NCBI GenBank assembly: GCA_030549175.1
Contig: JAUKUA010000003.1
Location: 3,286,001-3,350,000, forward strand
Direction of reading: 5' to 3'
Length of the DNA stretch: 64,000 nucleotides
Source: Lasiosphaeris hirsuta
Taxonomy: Eukaryota; Ascomycota; Sordariomycetes; Sordariales; Lasiosphaeriaceae
The notes below the pieces were generated by a model. That model saw nothing but the letters and a program-made list of their open reading frames with translations. It ran no database searches and was not told where the DNA came from. Below, piece after piece: positions 31,651 to 43,866 of this stretch. The position numbers were made by a program, and so were the translations under genes. Positions within the stretch are counted from its first letter, which is position 1; each line of letters opens with the position of its first letter.

Positions 31651-33281
31651 ATGGAGGGCCCACCAGCAGATCCCACAACGCACAACGCAGAGAACATCGA
31701 CCCCGCCCCCACCATTGCGACTCCTGTCATCGAGTCGCCGGCACCGCCGAAATCTACCAAGCCAGTCCACTCTCTGGTTTTGGACGCCAACGCCATTATT
31801 AAGAATGACCCAGCCGTATCGACTCTGATTGTCCAGGCAGAGGAGCTCTACACAATTCCGGCCGTAGTTTCCGAGAGTGTGTTGTTCGCCGCGAGCGCAG
31901 AGTAACTGAACGCTAATTAGAACCTCAGTTCGCGACGAGGCAACAAGATCTCGGTTCGAAACTACCTTGTCGCCATTCCTCAAGCTCCGAAGCCCTCGAC
32001 CCGACTCTGTTCTGTTTGTCACCAATTTTGCCCGCCGAACTGGAGACCTCTCGGTCCTCTCCAAGCCCGATTTGCATCTTCTCGCCTTGACATATGAGCT
32101 GGAGCTGGAGAGAAATGGTGGTGACGTAGGTTCTCTTGCGAGTGTATAGTTCATGGGGTATGGCTAACGTCTTACCGTATGTTAGTGGAGGCTGAGGCGA
32201 GAGCCGACCCAAAAGCGCGTGAACGGGGCACCCCCTGGAAGAGCGAGCGAGGAGGATAAGGTTGAGGGCACGAACGAGGCTGAAGATGCCTTGGTAGCAG
32301 AACTGCCTACACCCGAGATCACTAACGAAGCGAACGATACCGCACCCGACACACTACCCGAAGAAATCGTCGAAACAGACATGTCCCAAGAGCAAGAGGC
32401 AACGGGGGCGGTCGTGGAGCAACTCAAAGAACTAGACCTCCGCGCTCAGCAAAATGGGGATGATGCTGTTCACAATGTCGAAATTGACGAGGAATCTTCG
32501 TTAGAAGAGGATGATGGTGACGGAAAATGGATAAGTGCGTCCCACCGGGCGCCCACCACGCCTCATTGGAGCTACGATCCGCAGAAACCCAGACACTGAC
32601 AACTCTCAAGCACCGAGCAATATCAAGAAGCGCCAAGCTCGTGAAAACACTGGGGCGGCGCCGCAAGCTATCCAAAGGACGCTTCAGGCCGCTCTGATTA
32701 CATCCGATATGGCAATGAGGAATGTGGCCTTGAGGATAAACCTAAAGTAAATGTTCTCTTCCATCTGCGTGCAGACTTTGCTAACCCTCGACCGCAGCCT
32801 TCTCGACACTGGATTTTCGCGCATTACATTCCTCAAGACTTGGGTTCTCCGGTGCCACGGTTGCTGGAAGGTATGCAAGGACATGACCAAGCAGTTTTGC
32901 CCGTCCTGCGGCCAAGCAACCTTGACGCGGGTGTCATGTAGCACTGACTCGGCGGGAAATTTCACGCTTCACTTGAAGAGAAACTTCCAATACAACAACC
33001 GCGGCAATGTGTACAGCATCCCCAAGCCAATACATGGCACTGCCAGCGGCAAGAACGACATGGTGAAGGGAGGTGGTAAGAATGGTTGGGGCAAGGAGCT
33101 CATTCTCACCGAGGATCAGAAGGAGTACATCAGGAAGACCGAAGAGGACCGCCGGACAAGGGTCCGAGATCTTATGGATGACGATTACTTGCCCAGTATT
33201 CTGACTGGTGCGAGAAACTCGGGTCAAGGTAAGATCAAGGTGGGTGCAGGCCGCAGCATCAATGGGAAGAAGAAGAGGTGA
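31651..33281 (+). CDS. NOB1: 20S pre-rRNA D-site endonuclease NOB1
   Basis: Five exons: 31651-31876, 31929-32125, 32186-32534, 32611-32746, 32798-33281; 463 residues, close to yeast Nob1 (459). The PIN-type nuclease domain opens with HSLVLDANAIIKND (catalytic Asp ~45) and continues EELYTIPAVVSEIRDEATRSRFE and RRTGDLSVLSKPDLHLLALTYELE. An acidic insert follows (DWRLRR ... NGAPPG, then D/E-rich). The C-terminal zinc ribbon has Cys ~322, 325, 337 and 340 (RCHGC ... FCPSCG), then the conserved NNRGNVYSIPKP and a basic end (INGKKKR). NOB1 cuts the D site of 20S pre-rRNA to make the 3' end of 18S rRNA in the cytoplasm. It lies convergent to NOP10, another ribosome-biogenesis gene. Confidence 0.96.
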
Positions 33282-33729
33282 TCTGGGGCCTGAGCGGCGT
33301 GCAGGCGGTCATAGACGAGATACCAATAGACAAAATTGACTGAAGCCATGGCATTTATGCATGTCCGATATAGCTGCCCTTTACCGTCCATATGGAAGAG
33401 CAAACGACGCCAACCGATCAAGTCCCAACCCCAAAAGTAAACGCCAACCCTATTTTCTTGCATCCACGACGCACTTGATCCAGTAGCAAGGCGCCTAGCT
33501 GGGGTATATCAACCATCCTCCGCAAGGCCGTCGCCCAATTCCCAGTCCCCCACAGCTTAGTAGAACTGGGTTGCTAACAGCCCCTCCCTTTTATTTCTCT
33601 TTCGTCTGTACAATATCGCATGGGTAGGTCTACTCGCAGGCCGACATGTTATGGACGAAGCGCGACGCGGCGTTAGAAAAGCTTTTCCCTCCTAGTTCCG
33701 TGTAATTTGTCTCGACCCGTGCTCTCAAC

Positions 33730-33997
33730 TCATTGACCCGCCTCTGTAAACCGCAGCGTTAGCACACAGCTAGGAGAGTAAGCAATGATGAACCGTAGGT
33801 TACGCACTCGTCTGCGTCAACAGAAGACCGAAACGCCTGCGCAGGGTGATGCGGTGGCGCGACCACTTGTCGTCGGGGGAGAAACGAGCAGGGTGTGCCG
33901 ACTTGGTGACCTGGCCGTCGAGGACCTTCTTGAGGGTGTACCGGCGGCCAGCGGTGGCGCTAGTGCCCTTGGAATCGGGAAGGAACATGAGATGCAT
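33730..33997 (-). CDS. NOP10: H/ACA snoRNP subunit NOP10
   Basis: Two exons, 33997-33808 and 33743-33730, giving 67 residues. The sequence matches the family closely: [41 protein letters not shown] and [17 protein letters not shown] small insert (SATAG) lies after the first strand. The 64 nt intron (33744-33807) has GTGCGT, GTGCTAAC and TTTACAG. The last exon is only 14 nt and encodes KAGQ and the stop. Without splicing the frame ends SA, so the difference is small. NOP10 is a core protein of box H/ACA particles that guide pseudouridylation and rRNA processing in the nucleolus. Confidence 0.93.
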
Positions 33998-34630
33998 CTT
34001 GGCGGCTAGTGGGTTGAGTCGGCGGCTGGAATTTAGTGTGGTAGCTGTGAATGTAGGAGTTCGTCGGTCGCGATCGGTGGTGCTCGAATGGGGTTTGGAA
34101 TTTTTTCCGACCGTTGGACTGAACAAAGATTTGGGACCCACTTCAAACTTTAGAGCATCCACTGAGAGTTGAGCCATCCTGTTTGGGGAATATGTGGGGC
34201 AGCGTAATTGACCTGCCACAGCAGTGTAGGTCGGGCCCGAGGCTTCCATCACCCAACGTTCGAGCGAACAAGAACTTGGACCCGAAATTGCAAGTGAAAT
34301 GTGGGGAAATTTATGATGCAATAAAACATGTAACGATAGTATTCGACAAGATACGGAATCTTAGCTTCATACAATCTCTTCTTTGGGACCAATGGACGAA
34401 ACATTGCACGTGGACATTTCCATCGCAATTTTTGAGAGCATCAGCATACATTCATCATCTCAGGCGGAACTACAAAAAAAGAACATCAAAGCGAAAAATA
34501 CAATGCCCGCATCCTACAACGAGCACAAGGGAAACCTAGCCTAGAATGTGCAGCCCCTAAGAGCCATGGAAATCCAGATCAACCCCAACGCCCCGCAGCG
34601 TCCCTAACGCCAAGTCGTCGCTCGTACTCT

Positions 34631-36453
34631 TTAGCACCCACCCTCCTTGGGCTGCTGGGGTTGAGCCACATCCGCGGCCGCGATATCTTCTCCATCTTCG
34701 CTTCTGTTTACTGCGGTCTCGCGATCCCACCTTCCATCATCACTGGTAGACCCCGGGACAATAGGCAGGCCGTTTTCATCAATATTGCACCTAGTATCAC
34801 CAACACAAGTCATGAACCACCGCTGCTTTGACGCCGATCCAAACGTCTGGAAACCAGGCTGGGGTGCGAGTACCTCTTCGCCCATTGGAGGTGGCGATGT
34901 AGGTGGCATCGGGGGCATTGGCGGCATCGCAACGTACTCACGTGTTCCGACTGGGTCTGCTGCCGTTGCCATGCATATAAAGCAAGGCGGGTGTGTTGCA
35001 ACCGAACCGTTGAAGTCAATCTGTCTAAAGCAAACTGCACCCTGGTTGAAGTGGCCGCAGTCGGGCGTGGCGCGGCAGGCGATGCATGATGTGGGCGGCA
35101 TGGGCCTGTCAAAGTAGGGCTCGGCACCTGGCACCAGGTCGGCATCACAGTCGGGGATACCGAAGTGCCGGGGTGCGTACGACGGGACTGCCCGGCGCCG
35201 ATGGCGTGATGGAGAGATGGACTCGCGGTTTGGCTCGGATTGGATCCACCCGTCATCGACTACATATCGTACGCAGGGCCGGCGCGGAAGAGCATCATAA
35301 TAGGGTGATGGGCTCCTCGAAAGCGGCGGAGAGCTATATCTAGCCGCCAGAGGTCGCCCTCTGACCACGTATCTTCCAACTGAGGGCGGTGGCGTATAGG
35401 ACGCGGGAGGCATTGGGGCACTCGGTGGGGCTGGATCCGGGTCATAGGCTCTAGTGGCACCATCCCGCTCCCATCGCCGTGGTTCTTGGCGATCGAAATC
35501 AGGCTCGGATATCGGTGAATGGTCCCGGTAGGCTCGGTATGACGGGGGCGGCCGGCGATGCTCCCTACGTCCCTCCTCTCGTCTCATGCGCTCCTCGCGC
35601 TCCTTGTGGCGGGCTTCTGCTTGGTCCGAGTACATCCAGGGGTTCGCGTATCGATCAAACCTGACGAGACTGGTTCCCTTTGCAGATACATTGGTCTGGC
35701 TTCCTCGGATAACGAAAAAATAATCGAGCAGCTCAGGATCGTCAATGCTCTTGTTTCTCCAGAAGCGGAACTTGTGGCGCTTTGCTTCCGACCAGTCGGT
35801 GTCCGCAAATCGGTAGCGCTGCCGTGCGTGCATTGCGACCACGGTCCATGTCCTTCTGCGATACCGAGTCGATGAATTCCGGCGCCTGGTCTCAAGCACA
35901 TGCATGATAGTTTCTTGAATGGCCAAGGGAAGCTTCCGGCATCTCTCGTCCAGGTCCTGCTCATACGTCTTCGTCTTCCTGCTGAGGGACCGAGATGGCC
36001 AGGTTCGTTGGTTCTTGGTCTGAAAGTCTTCGAGCGCGCGCAAATGCATGTTTGCGAGGTCCTCTTGCTCAAAGAACGACGCACCATACTCCGGGTCCGC
36101 CAGCTTGTACGAACCAAACTTGATGCCGAGGAGTGTCCGGTTGACCTCCACCCCTGCCTTGAGATCTAGAGGCCGGCTGATTCTCCAAGCCTCGTAGACA
36201 GGCTTTTGCCCCTCGTCCTTGGCAAGGTGGCTTGAAGATGGGTTAGCAAAGGTTCGGGACGACGCAACAGAAGATTGGGGACATACAATATGGGAAGCTC
36301 CCTTCGCCATCCAGCTGTGCTATCATGATCCGAGGCATCAGAACGGCTGAAAACGCTGTCGGTATCGCTATACACCGTGCCCTCTTCGTCGAAAGGGTTG
36401 TCGTGCAACGGTGGGTGGCTCCCACCTGCGGGTCCGTGGTTGCGGAAGGCCAT
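34631..36453 (-). CDS. Uncharacterised Arg/Pro-rich protein
   Basis: Two exons, 36453-36287 and 36230-34631, intron with GTATGT, TGCTAACC and TTCAAG; 588 residues. Start ATG in context CGCGATGGCC. No family recognised. Residues 1-60 are acidic/Ser-rich (NPFDEEGTVYSDTDSVFSRSD). Residues ~60-270 look globular (HLAKDEGQKPVYEAWRIS, LLGIKFGSYKLADPEYG, FWRNKSIDDPELLDYFFVIRG). A charged Arg/Glu stretch, then a Pro/Arg/Ser-rich disordered part (PPSAPMPPASYTPPPS) lead to several Cys near the C-terminus (CIACRATPDCGHFNQGAVC, CFICMA) that could bind metal. MPPMPPMPP is a short repeat. The last three residues are GGC. It is probably intracellular, without signal peptide or membrane helices. Confidence 0.75.
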
Positions 36454-37551
36454 CGCGAGGGGAGGGACGGGCAATCGGCGATGTGGCGGAGGAGATGGGT
36501 GGAATCAAAGGGAACAAAACGCAATTTCGAGATGCACGCTTCAATTCTATCTAACGGATGCTAAGGGGTGGGATTCGGGGAGATGCTGGGGGCATCCCAT
36601 TTATCTCTTGGGAAGAATGCGCGCGGGGAGGGGACCAAAGGCAACCGCAGCAAGACTCACAGGGCTGCATCCGGCAGTGCAATGCCCATGCTCAACCCAT
36701 GGGTGGTAGGCGGGAGAGGGAATTGTTAGTGCCTCAGTGCCTGGAGTCTGGCTTCTTCCCCAGTGCGGTCGCATCCATCAAATCAGTGCTGCAATCCCCT
36801 TTCAGCGCCAGCCAACCGGCAGCGGTCTCTGGGAAGGCCGCCTCGCAAAACGCACGACATCTAGCGCGCCAACTTTACGGTTCGCATCGACACCGCTGAT
36901 TGGGACGGCTGGCCTGCGAGGAAGAGGCCAACACGCAGTCATGCTGCGGCGGCCGCCAACCCACGATTGGAAGCAGGAGAAGCAGGAGGCCGTTTGAGCC
37001 GCTGCGTATTCAGTGGGCGCTTGGCGAGGCGAAGCTTTGTGTGCCTGGGCGGGTGCCTGAAACGAACCTGGATTCTCCGTTAGTGTTAGTGCGGGGAATG
37101 ACAGGAAGCCATCTCTGCCCCACCATAGGTCATGGTGGACGGCGCAGATCCGTCGCACCGGGCCCTCCGAAGCACCGTCCCCAGTTTTGCTTTTTCGGAG
37201 TGCCCCAGAGAAAGGATCCCGCCCGGCCATCGGCCTATCGTGGCACCTCCTGGCCCCGACGGGGCGGGCCGCAACCCTTCACTTAACTCGGTTATCCCGT
37301 CTCTTTATGTTGGAGGTTACTTGCCTCTAGCTCTTGCAGTCTTCTTCGCAGTCCATGGCCACGATCCAGCATTGTCTCGTCGAGCCCAGTACATCGTCGG
37401 CCGAATTACCTTCGCTATCTCAGTCCTATTATGGTTCTCGTGATATGAAACGCAGCATGCTTTGTCGTCATCCACGCACTACATCGCCATGAGAACCGCT
37501 TGAAAAGATAGCCAGTTTTAAGAGAAAGTAACGCGAAATGGGGCAAGCATT

Positions 37552-37573
37552 GGGGGGGGGGGGGGGGGGGGGG
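37552..37573 (+). repeat. Homopolymer of 22 G
   Basis: Uninterrupted run of 22 G. It is unusually long for a eukaryotic nuclear sequence, a strong G-quadruplex candidate and a likely site of length error. Confidence 0.9.
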
Positions 37574-37861
37574 CGACGAGACCCTGAAATGGAGTGCGGC
37601 TCGCAACTTGCTCAATGTGGTGCGCCGAAGGGCCAGAGCAAGGCAAGAACCAGGCAATTCAGGCAAGGGCGTGTAGGTCTAAGAGTTAATTGCGTGCCCC
37701 CCTAAGGTGTCCATACTGTGCCTTCCCGACGAAGGTCCCAGTCTGCACACCGAAGTTGACAAGACAGGCTTGCACGGTCCAATCAGCAAGTCTCAAACAG
37801 TGGTGGGGAACTTGTTTGCAGTTGGAAAGGTGCCGGGCAGCCATGGAGGCGTTCCACTAGG

Positions 37862-37940
37862 AGTGTCTGTGTCGCTGTTTGGGATGCCGTTTTTGGCAGT
37901 TTGGAGTGTCTGTGCCGCTGTCTGGACTGCCGTTTTTGGC
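37862..37940 (+). repeat. Two-copy ~39-base tandem duplication
   Basis: Two adjacent units each containing GAGTGTCTGTG(T/C)CGCTGT and TGCCGTTTTTGGC. The copies differ mainly by transitions. The duplication lies just before the decayed gene at 37963. Confidence 0.6.
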
Positions 37941-37962
37941 TAGTGTGGACCCGCCATTTTCC

Positions 37963-38812
37963 CAGACCGTACGATTCACCAATGTGCAAGATCTCTGCGA
38001 CGTAATTAACGGCACTACTGGGGATTACCTCACCGTCACAAGTATGGTATTACCCTTTTGTTTCTATATAGTATACTAAATATTTAGACGTCTCTCCTAA
38101 TCATTTCACCGAAATCCAGCGTGAGCGAGAGAAGCGACGCCGCAAGTTCCGTTTTCGCCGCTACGAGAGCGATCCCCGGATCTTGGTCATTACGATCCCA
38201 ACCGATCTACACGAGGCCCTTCATCTGGGACTTTATATGGGGTATCGTGACCAGCTCGTCCGGAATGATAGGGAGAGAAGTTGGAAAAATATAGGTACTG
38301 CAACATTTCGGTAACAAGGCCATCCTGGAGGAAACGGCGGAGAAGGCGATTCGACAGGCGGTCCAAGGCCGGAATGTGTAGGAGCAGGCAAATGGCCAAC
38401 ACTAGTCATCGAGGCTGGAGATTCCGAAACATTAGACGGACTTCACAACGACATGCGGTGGTGGTTTCGGACATCAAATCACCAAGTCAAGATTGCCATT
38501 CTGGCGAAGTTCGACCACCGGCAACACCATATTTTGATAGAGAAATGGGAGGAAGAAATCTCGCGTCCACAAGGGGCTGCTGCTATGTTGCAGCAGAATG
38601 GCGTTCTCGAGCCGGTGGAACGGCAGTCAATCACCATCACCCGCGATGAGACGACAAATCCAGTATCGTACAATGTCACTAGGGGGGCATTAGTACTAAG
38701 ATTTCGACTTCTTTTTCTTCGCGATCCAGGCCCGCAAGAGGGAGATTTTGTGCTCAGCATTCAGGGCCTGCAGCGGTATGCAGCGGACGTCTGGGCTGAG
38801 GTGCGGGATTAG
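37963..38812 (+). pseudogene. Member of a fungal repeat-type protein family, broken by TAA
   Basis: A first segment (QTVRFTNVQDLCDVINGTTGDYLTVT, 37963-38041) is followed by an apparent intron (GTATGG ... ATCCAG, 38042-38119) and a long second segment in one frame. The second reads RRRKFRFRRYESDPRILVITIPTDLHEALHLGLY, ATFR, a TAA stop at 38312-38314, then with no frame change QGHPGGNGGEGDSTGGPRPE, KWPTLVIEAGDSETLDGLHNDMRWWF, HQVKIAILAKFD, HILIEKWEEE, VSYNVTRGALVLRFRLLFLRDPGP and YAADVWAEV. I recall multi-copy intact relatives with the same motif order in Fusarium and similar fungi, function unknown. The stop is what a C-to-T change in a Gln codon (CAA or CAG) would give. Joining the two exons in phase also needs a one-base adjustment. 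Confidence 0.7.
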
Positions 38813-40408
38813 ACTAGCCAATCAGAAATCAGTATTGATGACCCCAACAGCGACACAGGAATTCCAGGTCAGCTCCATTTCCATTTCCCGTTCCCGAATC
38901 TGAACAACAGAACTCGACGATGGGAGAGCTCGTTGCACCATTGTTGAGGAATTTGAGCAGCATCTTTCGATAAAATCGAAAGCGGATGCTTAGGAAGGAA
39001 CTATTTTGTATCAGATACACACATATGGTTCTTTTTCCATATTCCAATCGCAAAGCTAGGACAAATTCCCCGCTCTCAGCGCCATGAGTCCACGGCTCCT
39101 ACCACCATGGTCCCCAAAGAACACAAGGCTGTGGGATTGAGCATGTTGATTGGCCATGCTTGTGCTCAAGCTGAACATCTCGGCACATATTCGCCTTTAG
39201 ACACTAACTATCCCTGACGTGTCCAGGGAAATCACACTTGGCCGGGCACTGCCTCAATAACGGACAGCTGCTGCAAATTGTATGGAAACAAGGGAAAGAC
39301 AACAGTTTTCAGCTGAACCCACATGGGCGGCTGTGCAGAAACACCATGGTAGTAGATAAGACCGAGACTACTCCCAAAAAAAAATTGGTCCTAAAATCTG
39401 CGGTTCAGTTTGCACTTCTTTTCATCGATTCCCAGCGCAACAAGAGTTGGCCTGGAGGATGTTTTGCTCTCCTTTTCCGCGGGCTCCGGTTCATCGCCAA
39501 GTTACACGAGAAGACGACCTCGATCATCTCCCGCACACCAGACAAACCAATGCTTAGGTCTATTTTCAGCATACCAGGAGTGCACTTTTACACCACTCCC
39601 ACAACCTTTTCGGGTACCTAGGCCTCCTATCCCTTGACGACAAAGAAGGCTTCGGCGCTGTCTCTCCTTGATCATGACCTTTTGTTTCGGAGGCCTCGTC
39701 GCCTTACAACGGGATTGTGATGGCTCTGCATGGCTTCTGCAGCGCTGGACCTATGCTCTTCAGTCTCCCTAACGGCTAAGCGTGCCACTGTCGCTAAACT
39801 GATGAGTCTCCTACCGGCAGCGTCAACGTCAACGGACAGCCTTCCGCCTTTTTGTTCGCGCACCAAAGACTGTCCGCCCCATATCACACATGATGGGTAA
39901 ACCCCCCGCCTCCCCCCCTGTTCGCCAAACAGTAGCCAACAATTGCCCTTCCACCCCTTGGCCGGCTGCCTTCCGCAACACGCAATCGCGATTGGAGCTT
40001 TGGGCTGACTCGTCCATTACACCAGATACCACAGGCAATGCAGTCCGCTCGTTTGCAGTGCGGATTTCGGTCAATCCGCGGGGTCGGCTCCCTCCACAAG
40101 TCTACCAATCCGGTAGTTGTAATTTTTGCGCAGCAACTGGTGTCGGCCATGGGCACCCTGGGTACCTTCACACCTACATGATCTAGGTGCCGCCGTGTAA
40201 TTCCGTGGAAGATAGGTACCTAATGGAAGATTGGGCGGCGTCATCGTGCCTCGAAGTCCAGTGTTGTTATGGCGGGCAGCCGTACCCGCACCAAGCACAA
40301 AACCCTCGGAGTCTCTCCGATGACAATCATGGAGCGCTCTCACCTTCGTCTAATAACCATGCCTCGATAGCCCTCTGTTAGCTCCTTGCCCTGACTAGCA
40401 ACATCAAG
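38813..40408. other. Intergenic region
   Basis: About 1.6 kb with no gene seen. The right end holds the promoter and leader of the zinc-finger gene. Confidence 0.45.
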
Positions 40409-42441
40409 ATGGCATATAACTATGACGACCCCAACGCAAAGTACTATGTGCTTCCTAGCTCTTCGGATTGCGAGCCTCGGCTTCAACCCCAGCCATCTTC
40501 ATCTCATATCGACCGGAATTCGTCTTTCAAGTGAGTATGCTCTGCCGACTTGGGCCATCCATGATGCTGACCACCGCCAGGTGTCCGGAGAGCCCCGTGC
40601 GGTGCTATTCACACTGTACACAAAGAACCACCTCTCGCTGCGACGAGTGCTCGCCTGAGCTGCACAAGATTCGTCAGCGCCTTGACACTGTCTCCAAACA
40701 GCTGCAAGATTTGCAAAGCCAATGCTGCTCTTGCACCCGGCGACCTCCCGCTAGCCCGTCTCAGCCCCCCTCAAGCGGGAAGTGTTCGTGGTGCCGCAAA
40801 GCAAAGGCTACCGTTGGTGTTTGGCTAAAGAAGACGGCGTCCCTCAAACTTGGGAAAAGCCTCCGCAGGAAGCAATCGGAAAGGGAGCTTTCTGCAGACT
40901 CCGTCAGGTCATTTGAGTCTGACGAATCTCGGAGCTCTTCCGATTCCTTCAACAGCCAACCTTCTCTCTGCCCCGAGGGATCGCCTAGCCCCAAAGAACT
41001 AGCAGGAAACGAGTTGCGGGAACTACCAACATATCCCGCCATGGTCCCGGGCGAGCTTCACGATTCCGACGCCGCCATCTGCGAACTGGATGCTACGAGT
41101 CGCTGGTCCATGTCCATTGCGCCCTCCCATTTCACCGTGCCCTCCCAACCCGTCGAGCTTCCGGGGCAAACTTCGATGCTCCTGCCAAAGGGCGCGTTTA
41201 GCCCTAGCCCAATAACACCAACACAAGTCGTGTCCTATGTCCCGGCCACAGTCAGCCCAATTGCGCCCGAGAGGTCTTCAACTGACGTATCTATGTGGAG
41301 CGAGACATCGGCTTCCCTTGGTGACCACTCATTTGTTTCGCCGCAGTCTTCTTTCTCGAGTAACTCTACAGCGAGCCTATCTCAACTATCCACCAATCTA
41401 TCTCAATTGGAGTCTGGTGCTCCCTTGTTTACCGACAATACCAGCGCTTCCCCCGGCGGCATTGACGACGAGGGCATGATTGACTTACCTCCCTGGGAAA
41501 CAAGTCGAGCGGTAGAGATTGCTGGCACACAGGCCCCGGAATCTACGGCCTTCGGTCCCTTCATTACGGACATGGACTGTGCTCGCACAGCATCACGATG
41601 GCCTGGGCAGAATCTCGACGTTCGCAGTACCTCGCAACCTTTCATCGGCTCGTACTCCAGCTCAATATCGACCCCCTCGATCCCTACTAGTTCCGTGCAA
41701 GGCATCTCTAGCTGGGACGGCGGATTTGATAGGCCCTTGGGTAATGCTCCATATCTTCCATTGGTGAATCCTTGTATCGCTCAAGGTGTACCCTCACCAT
41801 GGGGTTATCCTCAACCGCTGAAGCTTGGCAACACCAATACGGCAATCGACAACAGCCCGCATCGCCTTACTCCAAGTCAGGCCACAATGAATCACACCAG
41901 CGGTGAGCAGTACGTCAACAGTCTGGCAACTCACGGCGCGGCGTTTCCGTCTTTCGTCTCGACGGGCCCGTATTACCAGACCCCCCCTGATTCGGGAATC
42001 CCGCTAGTTCAACCACCACAACCTGAAATAATAGAGCCTAGAGAATGGAGGTTAAGACCAGACACCGAGGCCAGCACAGAGATTGCTCGGTTTCACCACA
42101 GAGGAGACTTTTCCGGGCCTCTAGACCAGCCGCCATACGCACAGCGCGACCCGCCGACAGCCCACGAGGGGGCCGTTAGCACTAAGGCAAGAGGCTTGAA
42201 GCGTTTTCGACACGGGGAGCCCACGCACTGCAGGCCCTGCAACAAGTCGTTCCACGGCCCGGGTCAGCAGAAGAAGTTGGACAAACACGAGAAGACGGAC
42301 AGGCACTGGCGAAAGACGCACCAGGAAACTAGCGGAAAGTCGCGGTGGCACTGTGGGCGGCGTAACCAGGACGGTTCCATGTGCGAAAAGGCCTACAACC
42401 GCCCAGACAACTTGACGCAGCATCACAGGAAGCGTCATTGA
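40409..42441 (+). CDS. C2H2 zinc-finger protein, likely transcription factor
   Basis: Exons 40409-40530 and 40581-42441 (50 nt intron, GTGAGT to GCCAG), 660 residues. N-terminus MAYNYDDPNAKYYVLPSSS. A Cys-rich patch follows the splice (CPESPVRCYSHCTQRTTSRCDECSPELHKIR) plus CCSCTRR and CSWCRKAK, then a heptad-like helix. Residues ~120-580 are Ser/Pro/Thr-rich and disordered, as in activation domains. Two C2H2-type fingers are at the extreme C-terminus (~590-659): HCRPCNKSFHGPG ... LDKHEKTDRH, and WHCGRRNQDGSMCEKAYNRPDNLTQHHRKRH (Cys pair 9 apart). A nuclear DNA-binding role is inferred from the fingers; the targets are unknown. Confidence 0.85.
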
Positions 42442-43866
42442 CCTGATGAGCCATGGTAGCATTCGACTAAGAGCCTAGGGCGGAGCGAGCATTCGGAATG
42501 TATTGCAGAACTCGACATGCGAATGTCTTGTCACAGGAGGCTAGTTGCAAGTCGCCAGCTGTGACAGGCCAGTTGATTAGACAGCCCAGCGACTTGAAGG
42601 TTCTGGGCTCGCCGGATATAAGGCTGAGGGCTTGCTCAGGTTTGAGACCGTTGGTGGATTTATGTTATGGCATCGGGATTTTGGGCGTTTGAGGTATATC
42701 TGGAAAAGGTGGAGGCTTGGTAATGGATCATGTAGTTTCACAGTATGCGCCATTCTTTAGCTTTCCCGTCTGATATGGGGCATGTATACAGTATATATAA
42801 TGAAGATCCCCCATGGGCTACAATTACGAGCAGACTTTCCCCACATAGACTGTACACCGTGGACATGCTGGTGGTTACGTCTCCAGAAATAAGGTAGGTA
42901 AGATGGCGTGCCTCTCAGCCGTGCTATCCACAGCGCCTTCTGAGACCAAGGCCCCGAGACGACATCCAAGCAGGCATCCACTGGGGCCTGTGACGAAATG
43001 CTCTCAAAGTGATGAGACATCAATCAATTGACTTGATGGAAGCTTATGTAATGTCACTACCTAGGAGAAGGAGTCAAGATAGGGCTGTTGGCATACTAAT
43101 AAAACAACAATGCGGACAGCACAGGATAGGATGAGGAGATGGGATGATGATATGGGAGAATGAGATGAGATGACGAAATGTGATGATATGTTTCGATTAT
43201 TAACTCTAACGGCACATGGACAACTTATCACTGCACTTCTTCTCTTTGTTGTCCAGGCCTGCTGTCCAGGGCATACACCTACCTGCCTCGGAAGAAGAGT
43301 GGCCGGATTTAAGTTTCTACTCTGCCAGTGCACCGGATGCCATGCGATGCTCTTTCCCTAGTCTAAACTCTTTCTCCAGGCTGCATACGCACACAAAATG
43401 GCCATTCCCCACCTTGTTTCAAATTAGCTTTTGTCATGTTTCAGCCACCTTCGCCTTGCTGGTCCTTGATGTAGCGCACGGAAAAGGCACAGAAACACCC
43501 CACTTATACGCGCTATGAAGTCTTTTGCTGGTCAAGGTCCTGGACTTTACATCCAACAGCCATATACAATAATATATTCTACAAACCAATCCACAATTTG
43601 ACACTTCCTTGAGTCCATGGAACTGTGATTCTTACATTGACAGTCGCGTCTTGCGGGACTGTACTTCTGATCAGGCGCTGTTCATTTCACACAAGCTGGA
43701 AAGTGGACCATGCGAAAGTGCCAAACCCGCACCCGCTGCAAGTGCGGTATATCCGAGACGATTTCATGCCAGCCACACTGGCAATTTGGCGCTTGATTGA
43801 GACTGTCTGAAGGCAGGTGGTACAAAACACAAGAATGCTCTGCCAGAAAGTTTCTCGGACGCCACA
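42442..43866. other. Convergent intergenic region
   Basis: About 1.4 kb containing the 3' UTRs of the zinc-finger gene and the GH5 gene. No gene seen. ATG/GAT-rich low-complexity DNA around 43125-43195. Confidence 0.45.

Larger units (their letters stand above)
36454..37962. other. Intergenic region with poly-G tract and a tandem duplication
   Basis: No supportable gene. A run of 22 G lies at 37552-37573. A ~39-base unit (GGAGTGTCTGTGTCGCTGTT...) is tandemly duplicated at about 37860-37940, the copies differing by C/T changes. Confidence 0.5.

Noticed and set aside
33630..33743. Longer C-terminal extension of NOP10 ([11 protein letters not shown]...)
   Set aside because: It reads well in one frame, but the splice phase from the GTGCGT donor puts the second exon in another frame that stops after KAGQ.
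39890..40186. 98-codon open frame before the zinc-finger gene
   Set aside because: It has no motif and lies in the expected promoter/leader region.
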